Below the pieces are notes generated by a model that saw nothing but the letters and a program-made list of their open reading frames with translations, did no database searches and had not been told where the DNA came from. Positions 21,019 through 28,919 of a stretch of DNA of 64,000 bases are shown in pieces; position 1 is the first letter of the stretch, and each line of letters starts with the position of its first letter. The position numbers were made by a program, and so were the translations under genes. The DNA comes from Empedobacter brevis NBRC 14943 = ATCC 43319. Lineage in GTDB: Bacteria; Bacteroidota; Bacteroidia; Flavobacteriales; Weeksellaceae. The stretch is from contig NZ_KB908294.1 of assembly GCF_000382425.1 (NCBI RefSeq), positions 124,001-188,000 of the forward strand. Reading direction: 5' to 3'.

Positions 21019-22404
21019 TTAATTAATATCAACAACCTTTCCATGAATTGCCGCTGCTGCCGCAATCAAAGGACTTGCTAATAATGTTCTTGAATTTGGT
21101 CCTTGTCGTCCTTCAAAATTTCTATTTGAAGTTGAAACACAATATTTCCCTGCCGGAACTTTATCTTCATTCATCGCTAAACAAGCTGAACAACCAGGTT
21201 CTCGCAGCTTAAAACCTGAAGCTTCAAAAATTTTATCCAGTCCTTCTTCTATTGCTTGCTTTTCTACAAGTTTTGAACCGGGAACAATCCAAGCTGTCAC
21301 ATTTTCATTGCGCTGTTTTCCCTTTACATAATCTGCGACTTGACGTAAATCCTCAATTCTCGCATTGGTACAACTTCCTATAAAGACATAATCAATCGGA
21401 TGATTAATAATCGATTGGCTATCTTTAAATCCCATATATTTCAACGCCTTTTCAAAAGATTCTTTCTCATTTTCGTTTAATGAATCTTTTGAAGGAATGG
21501 CATCTTTCACCGAAATTCCCATTCCGGGATTTGTTCCAAACGTAATCATCGGATAAATATCTGCTGCTTCAAACTCTATTTCTTCATCAAAAACCGCATC
21601 TTTATCACTTGGTAAAGTTTTCCAATACGCTACTTTTTGTTTCCATTCTTCTCCTTTCGGCGCAAATGGTTTGTCTTTTAAATAAGCAAAAGTTGTTTCA
21701 TCTGGTGCAATCATTCCACCGCGAGCTCCCATTTCTATCGACATATTACAAACGGTCATCCGTCCTTCCATCGACATATTTTCGAAAACATCTCCGGCAT
21801 ATTCGCAGAAATAACCAGTTCCGGCATTTGTTCCAACTTTAGAAATGATATATAAAATCACGTCTTTCGGTTGAACATTTGGATTTAATTTTCCATTCAC
21901 TTTAATTCGCATCGATTTTGGTTTATTCATCAACAAACATTGACTTGCAAAAACCTGAGCGACTTGGCTGGTCCCAATTCCAAAAGCAATTGCACCAAAA
22001 GCTCCATGTGTCGAAGTATGGCTATCGCCACAAACCATACTCATTCCCGGTTGCGTAATTCCTAATTCAGGTGAAATAATATGAACAATTCCTTGATAAG
22101 GGTGACCTAATCCGTAAAATGTAATGTTATTTTTTTCGCAATTGAAAGCTAATTTTTCCAATTGTTGCTTTGATAAAGGGTCACGAACCGGTTGATTCTG
22201 ATCAATGGTCGGAACATTATGATCTGCTGTTGCAACAATTTGATTTGGACGATAAACCGGAATATTTCTCGCTTCTAGTTCTGCAAATGCTTGTGGACTT
22301 GTGACTTCATGAATCAAGTGTTTATCGATATAAATGACTTGCGGACCGTTTTCTACTTGGCTTACAATATGTGCATCCCAAACTTTATCGAATAGTGTTC
22401 TCAT
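21019..22404 (-). CDS. leuC: 3-isopropylmalate dehydratase large subunit
   Basis: LeuC carries the [4Fe-4S] cluster of isopropylmalate isomerase, an aconitase-family enzyme. The 461-residue protein shows [35 protein letters not shown] and the cluster cysteines in [10 protein letters not shown], with [11 protein letters not shown] near the C-terminus. All three cluster cysteines are present. Its ATG overlaps the leuA stop by 4 bp. Confidence 0.97.
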   Translation of the reverse strand: MRTLFDKVWDAHIVSQVENGPQVIYIDKHLIHEVTSPQAFAELEARNIPVYRPNQIVATADHNVPTIDQNQPVRDPLSKQQLEKLAFNCEKNNITFYGLGHPYQGIVHIISPELGITQPGMSMVCGDSHTSTHGAFGAIAFGIGTSQVAQVFASQCLLMNKPKSMRIKVNGKLNPNVQPKDVILYIISKVGTNAGTGYFCEYAGDVFENMSMEGRMTVCNMSIEMGARGGMIAPDETTFAYLKDKPFAPKGEEWKQKVAYWKTLPSDKDAVFDEEIEFEAADIYPMITFGTNPGMGISVKDAIPSKDSLNENEKESFEKALKYMGFKDSQSIINHPIDYVFIGSCTNARIEDLRQVADYVKGKQRNENVTAWIVPGSKLVEKQAIEEGLDKIFEASGFKLREPGCSACLAMNEDKVPAGKYCVSTSNRNFEGRQGPNSRTLLASPLIAAAAAIHGKVVDIN

Positions 22405-23576
22405 GCAAATTTTCTTTGAATTGTTTGAGTAAACTGATGCATTAACCCGATTAAATCTTCACGTACAACTTCTTTTTTTGAATCAGCTATCTCTAAAAAT
22501 TGTTCGTACAAAATATCTAATTCATTTTTAGAAGTATCAAAACCAATATCTTTAAGACGATAAGCCAATGCTGAACGTCCGCTTCGGGCTGTCAAAATAA
22601 TCGACGATTCGTTTACCCCAACATCTGCAGGGTTAATAATTTCATAAGTTTCGCGATTTTTTATCACACCATCTTGATGAATTCCAGAACTATGCGCAAA
22701 AGCATTTGAACCAACAATTGCTTTATTTGGTTGAACCATCATTCCCATTGTTTCAGACGTTAATTGACTCAATTCTGTCAACATTTGTGCATTGATATCT
22801 GTGTAAAAGTTTAGTTCTTTGTGCTGTTTAAAAATCATCACAATTTCTTCTAAAGCTGTATTACCGGCTCTCTCTCCAATACCATTAATTGTACATTCTA
22901 TTTGTCGTGCTCCATTTATTACTCCTGCTACAGCATTTGCCGTTGCCAGTCCCAAATCATTATGATTATGACACGAAATAATGACATTCTCAATTCCCTG
23001 AACGTTATCTCTTAAGTATTTAATTTTATTTCCATACTCAAGCGGTAAACAATAACCTGTTGTATCCGGAATATTAAGAACAGTTGCACCTGCCTTTATG
23101 ACTTCTTCGCATACTTTAGCTAGAAAAGCATTATCTGTTCTTCCAGCATCTTCGGCATAAAATTCGACATCATCTACAAACGTCTTTGCATAAGTTACAG
23201 CTTCTACAGCACGTTCAATTATTGCTTCACGATTCGAATTGAACTTATAAATAATATGTGAATCTGACGTTCCTATTCCTGTATGAATTCTTGGTTTAGC
23301 TGCAGATTGTAATGCTTTCGCTGCAGATTCTATATCTTTTTTATTCGCACGAGTTAATCCGCATACCGTTGTATTTTTCACTAATTTTGAAATTGCATTC
23401 ACCGCTTCAAAATCTCCAGGGCTTGAAATTGGAAAACCAGCTTCTATCACATCTACACCTAGTTCATCTAATCTGGCAGCAATCTCTAACTTTTGTTTTT
23501 TATTTAATTTGCATCCTGGTACTTGCTCTCCATCTCTTAGTGTTGTATCAAAAATTTGAATCTTTTCGGCACTCAT
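22401..23576 (-). CDS. leuA: 2-isopropylmalate synthase
   Basis: LeuA condenses acetyl-CoA with 2-oxoisovalerate, the first step of leucine synthesis. The 391-residue protein has the DRE-TIM barrel signature [14 protein letters not shown] at about 9-22, the metal-binding HNHNDLG near 206 and GAGERAGNT-like [13 protein letters not shown]. It is shorter than the roughly 520-residue enteric enzyme and lacks the full C-terminal leucine-binding regulatory domain, as in short LeuA forms, so feedback inhibition by leucine may be weak or absent (inference). It is the first gene of leuA-C-D-B. No leader peptide or attenuator is visible. Confidence 0.93.
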   Translation of the reverse strand: MSAEKIQIFDTTLRDGEQVPGCKLNKKQKLEIAARLDELGVDVIEAGFPISSPGDFEAVNAISKLVKNTTVCGLTRANKKDIESAAKALQSAAKPRIHTGIGTSDSHIIYKFNSNREAIIERAVEAVTYAKTFVDDVEFYAEDAGRTDNAFLAKVCEEVIKAGATVLNIPDTTGYCLPLEYGNKIKYLRDNVQGIENVIISCHNHNDLGLATANAVAGVINGARQIECTINGIGERAGNTALEEIVMIFKQHKELNFYTDINAQMLTELSQLTSETMGMMVQPNKAIVGSNAFAHSSGIHQDGVIKNRETYEIINPADVGVNESSIILTARSGRSALAYRLKDIGFDTSKNELDILYEQFLEIADSKKEVVREDLIGLMHQFTQTIQRKFA

Positions 23577-23724
23577 TGCAATTTGTTTTGATTGTTATTG
23601 TGATGTAAAATTAAAATTGTACTAACTTTAATTTTCTTAGAAAAAAGATATTTTACAATTCTTAAAGATATTTTAAAACAAATATAACCCTCAAAAACAA
23701 CTACTTAAAACTAATTTAATTACA

Positions 23725-25206
23725 ATGTCAAATCATAATAAAGATGCACTTTTTAGTTTAATAAAATCGCTTAACCGTTCCGAAAAACGTCAATTTAAAC
23801 TTTATGTAAATCGTTTACAAATCAATGCTGATGCAAAATTTCTATTACTTTTCGATTTATTGGATAAGCTAAACGAGTATGATGAAAATATTATTTTAAA
23901 GAAAAAAATTACAACGAAACTCCAATTATCCAACTTAAAAGCACATTTGTACAAACAGATTTTATTTAGTTTGAGAATGAATCCTTCCCAACAGAATACA
24001 CGTATGCAAATACGGGAACAATTTGATTTTGCAACTATTTTATATCAAAAAGGGTTGCACAAACAAAGTCTCAAAATGTTGGATAAAGCTAAAACACAAG
24101 CGTTAGAGTTAGACGAAAAAACTATAGCATATGACATTCTTGAATTAGAAAAAATTATTGAATCTCAATTTATTACACGTAGTATTTTCGGGCGAGCAGA
24201 TCAGCTGATTGAACAATCAGAAGAGCTGAGTTTACAGAATTTACAAGCAAGCAAGCTGTCCAATTTATCCTTAAAATTATATAGTATTTTATTGGAAAAT
24301 GGTTATGCGAAGAACAAAGAAGAAATTGATCACATTCAGCATTTTTTTGATACGGAGACAAAAAACATTGACTTTAACCGATTAAAATTCAAAGAAAAAT
24401 TATGGTTTTACAAAGCCAATGTTTGGTTATCTATGTTAACGCAAAACCTTGAGAACTCGTATGAATTTTCGAAAAAATGGGTTGAACTGTTTTACGAAAA
24501 AAAAGAAAGGATTCTGAGTCATCCTGTCTGGTTTATTAAAGGAAACTCATATTTATTAAAAATTTTGTACCTGAAAAAGGATTCTCAAGAATTCAAATTC
24601 TGGTTTGATAAACTGGAAACTGTTTATAATATTTTACCATTGAATGATAATGTAGAGGCACTTTGGTTTATCAATAAATTTAACAGTAAACTGAATTATT
24701 TTTTTATCAATCCGAAAGAAAATATTAGCCCTTTTTTGATTAAAGATATTTTAAGGGAAATAAAATCGCATCAACATAAAATCGATCAGCATCATATTTT
24801 AGTTCTTTATCTCAAGATTGCTGCTTACCATTTTTTGAATAAAGACTGGAATAATTCGTTCGAATATTGTCAAAAAATTATTCAAAGTGATACCTCTATT
24901 CAAGAAGATTTGTATTTCTATACATTGGTTCTCATTATGATGAATTTATATGATTCTGGCAATGATCAGGAACTGGATGCCTATTCTTATAAAACACATC
25001 AGTTCTGTAAGAAAATGAAAAATAGTAATATTATTACGCGAAAAATAAGTTTATTTTTTATTGAGTTGAATGACTTATTTCCTCATGAAAAGGTAAAAGC
25101 TTTCAGAGAATTAGACGAATTTCTAAAAGATGCTGATAATCAAAGTTTATTGAGGAGAAATACCAATTACATCAATCTTAGACGCTGGATAGAAGATAAA
25201 ATTTAA
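23725..25206 (+). CDS. Large helical protein of unknown function
   Basis: I do not recognise this 493-residue protein. It has no signal peptide or membrane helix and is almost entirely alpha-helical, with many Phe, Tyr, Leu and Lys. Paired helices of TPR-like spacing occur (ILYQKGLHKQSLKMLDKAK; CQKIIQSDTSIQEDLYFYT), so an alpha-solenoid scaffold is likely. The N-terminus NKDALFSLIKSLNRSEKRQFK looks conserved and basic. It is divergent from leuA across a 148-bp AT-rich gap and stands alone. It may be a flavobacterial lineage protein. Confidence 0.7.
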   Translation: MSNHNKDALFSLIKSLNRSEKRQFKLYVNRLQINADAKFLLLFDLLDKLNEYDENIILKKKITTKLQLSNLKAHLYKQILFSLRMNPSQQNTRMQIREQFDFATILYQKGLHKQSLKMLDKAKTQALELDEKTIAYDILELEKIIESQFITRSIFGRADQLIEQSEELSLQNLQASKLSNLSLKLYSILLENGYAKNKEEIDHIQHFFDTETKNIDFNRLKFKEKLWFYKANVWLSMLTQNLENSYEFSKKWVELFYEKKERILSHPVWFIKGNSYLLKILYLKKDSQEFKFWFDKLETVYNILPLNDNVEALWFINKFNSKLNYFFINPKENISPFLIKDILREIKSHQHKIDQHHILVLYLKIAAYHFLNKDWNNSFEYCQKIIQSDTSIQEDLYFYTLVLIMMNLYDSGNDQELDAYSYKTHQFCKKMKNSNIITRKISLFFIELNDLFPHEKVKAFRELDEFLKDADNQSLLRRNTNYINLRRWIEDKI

Positions 25207-25296
25207 GTCTGAGAAATTAATTTTATAACTTTTAAATAACTCTGAAATTTTTACTGTTTAGTGTATATTTACAACTATAACAAATACTGAAATAAT

Positions 25297-25791
25297 ATGT
25301 ATCAAGATTACATCGTCGGCGAACATAAAGCAGACAAAGGAAAGAGGTTTATCAATTACATTGTTGATATCATTGCTTATTTAGCATTTACATTTTGCAT
25401 GGGATTATTCCTTGGTGTTTTTTCAATGATTACCCATATTGGTTTACCAAAAAATGACCTTTTTTACAACATACTTGGTATAGGTTGTCTCATTATTTAT
25501 TATTTCGTTATTGAAACTCTGACAAAAGGTCGTTCAATAGGAAAGTTTATTACAGGAACTAAAGTTGTCATGATTGACAGTTCAACTCCAACAACAAAAG
25601 ACTATTTTATGCGTAGTTTGTGTCGTATTATTCCATTCGAACCATTAACTTTTTTAGGAGAAAATGGCTGGCATGATTCAATTACAAAAACGACAGTTGT
25701 CAATAAAAAAGCTTTTGAACTTGATTTATCAAGTCAAGACAGTATTGAACATATTGGCCATACTGATATTGAAAAATCTTCTATAAAATAA
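25297..25791 (+). CDS. RDD family membrane protein
   Basis: This 164-residue protein has the RDD pattern: an Arg-Asp pair near the first helix (KGKRFINYIVDIIAYLAF), then two further helices, GRSIGKFITGTKVV and DYFMRSLCRIIPFEPLTF. RDD proteins are small membrane proteins of uncertain role, some linked to ion transport. The first-helix aspartate is conserved here. It stands alone between the helical protein and mqo. Confidence 0.8.
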   Translation: MYQDYIVGEHKADKGKRFINYIVDIIAYLAFTFCMGLFLGVFSMITHIGLPKNDLFYNILGIGCLIIYYFVIETLTKGRSIGKFITGTKVVMIDSSTPTTKDYFMRSLCRIIPFEPLTFLGENGWHDSITKTTVVNKKAFELDLSSQDSIEHIGHTDIEKSSIK

Positions 25792-25880
25792 TAAGCAAAG
25801 AATATTCCGGGTTAAAAGAATTTATGTAATAAATCATTCTTTTTTCTGCGTATAATTTCGCAAAAAAGGCTATTTATTAA

Positions 25881-25888
25881 TACCTTTG
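25881..25888 (+). promoter_or_regulatory. Candidate mqo promoter -7 element
   Basis: TACCTTTG matches TANNTTTG, 23 bp before the mqo ATG. TTTC at 25856-25859 sits 21 bp upstream as an imperfect -33 element. Confidence 0.55.
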
Positions 25889-25911
25889 CAACGTAAATAT
25901 ATTTTTGAGAA

Positions 25912-27387
25912 ATGGAAAAACAACCTCAAGAGGTAGTATTAGTTGGTGCAGGTATCATGAGTGCTACCCTAAGCATACTTCTTAAAAAAATCAATCCGGC
26001 TATTAAGATTTCTGTTTTCGAAAAATTAGATAAGATTGGATTTGAAAGTTCTGATGCTTTCAATAATGCTGGTACTGGTCATTCTGCTTTTTGTGAATTG
26101 AATTACACACCAATGGACAAAAACGGAGTGGTAAATATTGATAAAGCAATTAATATTGCAAAACAATTTGAAACTTCGAAAGAGTTTTGGTCTTACTTAG
26201 TCGAGAATAATTACGTTTCTTCTCCTGAAAAATTTTTACGTCCTACACCGCATATGTCTTTTGTATGGGGAGATGATGATGTAAATTTCTTGAGAAAACG
26301 TTACGAAAAATTATCACAACATCCTTTATTTAAAGAGATGGAGTATTCTGAAGATATTTCAAAAATAAAAGAATGGACTCCCTTAATTGTTGACGGTAGA
26401 AAAGGTAATGAGAAAGTTGCGGCAACGCACATGAACTTGGGAACTGATGTAAATTTTGGAGAATTAACCCGTCAAATTTTCAAAGGCTTACAAGACAAAA
26501 ATGAAATTACATTAGAAACTGAACACGAAGTAAAAGACTTAACACGTCTTAGCAACGGAAAATGGGCTATAAAAGTAAAAGATCTTAAATCTGGAAGTAA
26601 TAAAGCTGTTAATGCAGATTTTGTATTTATCGGTGCAGGCGGTGGAGCAATTTTATTGTTACAAAAATCCGGTATTCCGGAATCGAAAAAATTCGGAGGT
26701 TTTCCTGTTGGTGGTCAATGGTTAATTTGTCAAAATGAAGAAGTAATCAAAAAACACCATGCAAAAGTATATGGAAAAGCAAAAATTGGTGCACCACCAA
26801 TGTCTGTTCCTCACCTTGATACACGTGTGATTGACGGAAAACAGTCTTTATTATTTGGTCCTTTTGCTACATTTTCAACTAAATTCTTAAAATACGGTTC
26901 TAATTGCGATTTATTCAAATCTGTTAACGTAGGTAATGTAGGTTTCTTGATGAATTGTGGATTAAATAATATCGATTTAACGAAGTATTTGATTGAACAA
27001 GTTATGCTGTCAAAAGCAAAAAAAGTAGAATCATTACGAGAATATTTTCCAGAAGCGAAATTAGAAGATTGGTTTGAACAAACTGCCGGACAACGTGTAC
27101 AAGTGATCGAACAACAAAACGGAAAAGGAGTTTTAAAATTTGGAACAGAAATCGTAACATCTCAGGATGGTTCTATATCTGCCTTATTAGGAGCTTCTCC
27201 CGGAGCATCAACTTCTGTAAGCGCTATGTTGAACTTAATGAAACAATGCTTCCCTGAATTGATGAAAAACAATTGGAACGAGGCTATTAAAGAAATGATT
27301 CCTTCTTACGGAGAAGATTTAGCACAAGCTGAATTAGTTGAAGCATCAAGAGCTCGTACAACTAAAGTGCTTAAAATTTTAGATTAA
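25912..27387 (+). CDS. mqo: Malate:quinone oxidoreductase
   Basis: Mqo is a membrane-associated FAD enzyme that oxidises malate to oxaloacetate and passes electrons to quinone. The 491-residue protein has an N-terminal FAD-binding motif VVLVGAGIMSATLS, the family stretch NNAGTGHSAFCELNYTP near residue 47, FGGFPVGGQWL near 259 and GASPGASTSVSAMLNLM near the C-terminus. The length is normal. It is a single gene with its own promoter and terminator. Confidence 0.96.
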   Translation: MEKQPQEVVLVGAGIMSATLSILLKKINPAIKISVFEKLDKIGFESSDAFNNAGTGHSAFCELNYTPMDKNGVVNIDKAINIAKQFETSKEFWSYLVENNYVSSPEKFLRPTPHMSFVWGDDDVNFLRKRYEKLSQHPLFKEMEYSEDISKIKEWTPLIVDGRKGNEKVAATHMNLGTDVNFGELTRQIFKGLQDKNEITLETEHEVKDLTRLSNGKWAIKVKDLKSGSNKAVNADFVFIGAGGGAILLLQKSGIPESKKFGGFPVGGQWLICQNEEVIKKHHAKVYGKAKIGAPPMSVPHLDTRVIDGKQSLLFGPFATFSTKFLKYGSNCDLFKSVNVGNVGFLMNCGLNNIDLTKYLIEQVMLSKAKKVESLREYFPEAKLEDWFEQTAGQRVQVIEQQNGKGVLKFGTEIVTSQDGSISALLGASPGASTSVSAMLNLMKQCFPELMKNNWNEAIKEMIPSYGEDLAQAELVEASRARTTKVLKILD

Positions 27388-27408
27388 GATTATTCTAATC
27401 CTATATAT

Positions 27409-27440
27409 TCCTGGTAAATACTATTACCAGGATTTTTTTT
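27409..27440 (+). terminator. Terminator after mqo
   Basis: TCCTGGTAA (27409-27417) pairs with TTACCAGGA (27424-27432), followed by eight Ts. Confidence 0.9.
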
Positions 27441-27460
27441 GAATAATTAAATGAAATAAA

Positions 27461-27492
27461 AAAAGGTTTGAGAATACATTCTCAAACCTTTT
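27461..27492 (-). terminator. Terminator after rlpA
   Basis: AAAAGGTTTGAGAAT pairs with ATTCTCAAACCTTTT. The T-run is on the minus strand, 29 bp past the rlpA stop. Confidence 0.88.
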
Positions 27493-27520
27493 CATTTTTT
27501 CTGAACATCTTAGTCTTGTA

Positions 27521-28042
27521 TTAGTCTTCGCTTTTTAAGATTTCGTATTCAACTTGCATCACTCCTGTATTGGTGTGACCAATTTCGCTGAATGCAGCTT
27601 GACTTAAGTCTAAAACTCTAGATTTAGCGTATGGACCTCTGTCGTTAATTTCTACAACTACAGATTTACCATTTCTGATATTCGTAACTTTTACTTTCGT
27701 ACCAAATGGTAAAGACTTATGGGCAGCCGTTAGTTCGTGTTTGTCATACGTTTCACCACTAGCTGTCTTGCGTCCGTGGAATTTGTCTCCATACCAAGAA
27801 ACAACTCCTGTCGAGATTTTTCGAGCACTATTCTCGATAAGTTCTCCAACCAACTTTTCATCTTCAACTGATAATGTATCTTTCTTGATGGTATCATTAT
27901 CAATATCATTACTAAATCTTTTCTCAGAAGCTGGCATAATAATTGTGTCATTATGACCAGAATCCTTAAAAATTTTACCATCAGCATTTGCTATTGGAAA
28001 AATCATTAACATTGCTATAAACGCTGTAATGCTTTTCGTCAT
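27521..28042 (-). CDS. rlpA: RlpA-like septal ring / peptidoglycan protein with double-psi beta-barrel
   Basis: This 173-residue protein has an N-terminal signal peptide (MTKSITAFIAMLMIFPIANA) and an acidic linker. The RlpA double-psi beta-barrel covers about residues 78-170, with SWYGDKFHGRKTASGE, AAHKSLPFGTKVKVTN, VVEINDRGPYAKSRVLDLSQAA. The catalytic-type Asp and the HG motif are present. RlpA proteins are periplasmic lytic transglycosylases or septal wall binders; there is no SPOR domain here and the signal sequence lacks a lipobox, unlike E. coli RlpA. A PerR/Fur-like palindrome lies upstream. Confidence 0.88.
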   Translation of the reverse strand: MTKSITAFIAMLMIFPIANADGKIFKDSGHNDTIIMPASEKRFSNDIDNDTIKKDTLSVEDEKLVGELIENSARKISTGVVSWYGDKFHGRKTASGETYDKHELTAAHKSLPFGTKVKVTNIRNGKSVVVEINDRGPYAKSRVLDLSQAAFSEIGHTNTGVMQVEYEILKSED

Positions 28043-28068
28043 CCTTTAGATTTTTCTGATTTACTTTG

Positions 28069-28076
28069 CAAATTTA
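28069..28076 (-). promoter_or_regulatory. rlpA promoter -7 element
   Basis: TAAATTTG on the minus strand matches TANNTTTG, 26 bp before the rlpA ATG. No TTTG is seen at -33, which may indicate a need for an activator. Confidence 0.5.
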
Positions 28077-28097
28077 AGGGTATAAACACCTTCTTAT

Positions 28098-28112
28098 TTA
28101 GAATTATTCTAA
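28098..28112. promoter_or_regulatory. Candidate Fur/PerR-type operator upstream of rlpA
   Basis: The palindrome TTAGAATNATTCTAA has 7-bp arms around one base and fits the PerR/Fur box pattern TTANAATNATTNTAA. It lies about 22 bp upstream of the -7 element. Function is inferred from the match alone. Confidence 0.4.
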
Positions 28113-28305
28113 TCCATTGATTTTTAATTCTAAAATCTCTTGTGCTTTGCTGATTTAGATGCTTACAGCGATTTGTTAATTTAATGTTAAAATAAAGATT
28201 GAATCCTAATTTTTTTGGCAATTATTTATTTAAACCGGATATATCATTGATAATCAACGAATAATCATTTTGTAAAAATTGAAGAAATTTATTAAATAAA
28301 GAAAC

Positions 28306-28338
28306 AAAAAAGGTAAAGTTTTGTCAACTTTACCTTTT
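28306..28338 (-). terminator. Terminator after the yqeY-family gene
   Basis: GGTAAAGTT (28312-28320) pairs with AACTTTACC (28326-28334), extended by A/T runs. The T-run lies on the minus strand. Confidence 0.88.
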
Positions 28339-28365
28339 CTTAATTTTTAAAGATTTAAAAATCAA

Positions 28366-28818
28366 TTATAAACTCGCTAAAATGTCTTTTACTTTAGCCG
28401 AAATCAATTTTCCTTCTGCTTTACCTGCTAATTTAGAAGATGCTGCTCCCATTACTTTTCCCATATCTTTTGGAGAAGTAGCACCAACCTCAGCAACAAT
28501 TTCTTTTATTGCTACAGTTAATTCTTCATCTGTTAATTGAGCTGGTAAAAATTGTTGAATAACTTCTGCTTGCGCCAATTCCTTTTCTGCTAATTCAGGA
28601 CGAGCATTTGTTTCGAATTGTTCAGCAGCTTCTTTACGTTGTTTGACTAACTTTTGTAATAAAGCTATTTCTTGGTCTTCTGACAATTCTCCATTAGCTC
28701 CAGATGTTTTTGCTAATAATAATTCAGATTTCACAGCTCTTAAAGCTTCTAAGGCAACAGTATTTTTAGCTTTCATCGCTTCTTTTAACTGTCCCATTAT
28801 TTGGGTTTCTAAATTCAT
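28366..28818 (-). CDS. yqeY: GatB/YqeY domain protein
   Basis: This 150-residue protein is a stand-alone YqeY domain: an N-terminal helical half (LKEAMKAKNTVALEALRAVKSELLLAKTSG) and a C-terminal half (VIQQFLPAQLTDEELTVAIKEIV, then GASSPKDMGKVMGA-like and KVKDILA). YqeY resembles the tRNA-binding tail of the GatB amidotransferase subunit and is thought to bind tRNA or assist Glu-tRNA amidation; its true role is unclear. It follows ftsZ but has its own promoter, nested in the ftsZ terminator. Confidence 0.93.
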   Translation of the reverse strand: MNLETQIMGQLKEAMKAKNTVALEALRAVKSELLLAKTSGANGELSEDQEIALLQKLVKQRKEAAEQFETNARPELAEKELAQAEVIQQFLPAQLTDEELTVAIKEIVAEVGATSPKDMGKVMGAASSKLAGKAEGKLISAKVKDILASL

Positions 28819-28837
28819 GATTTTTGCTTTTAGACTA

Positions 28838-28869
28838 CAAATTTAAGACAAAAAAAGGCTCATCGCAAA
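28838..28869 (-). promoter_or_regulatory. Promoter of the yqeY-family gene (TTTG-N20-TAAATTTG)
   Basis: On the minus strand TTTG (28866-28869), 20 bp and TAAATTTG (28838-28845) form an excellent Bacteroidota promoter. The -33 element sits in the loop of the ftsZ terminator. Confidence 0.7.
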
Positions 28870-28884
28870 AGCAATGAACCTTTT
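28851..28884 (-). terminator. Terminator after ftsZ
   Basis: An imperfect hairpin with arms AAAAGGCTCATCGC and GCAATGAACCTTTT around an AAAA loop is followed by T-rich sequence on the minus strand, 35 bp past the ftsZ stop. Confidence 0.7.
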
Positions 28885-28919
28885 CTATAATAAGAATATT
28901 TTTTACGAGTGATCGCCTA

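Larger units (their letters stand above)
28043..28365. other. 323-bp intergenic region between rlpA and the yqeY-family gene
   Basis: The region holds the rlpA promoter (28069-28076), a Fur/PerR-like palindrome (28098-28112) and the terminator of the yqeY-family gene (28306-28338). The middle part, about 28120-28300, is AT-rich, and I see no convincing ORF or RNA in it. Confidence 0.6.

Noticed and set aside
22401-23724. Leucine attenuator or leader peptide before leuA
   Set aside because: No run of Leu codons and no alternative hairpins with a T-run in the 148-bp gap.
28039-28221. 60-residue ORF upstream of rlpA
   Set aside because: It overlaps the rlpA promoter and operator, has a biased AT-driven composition (Asn, Lys, Ile) and shows no family feature.
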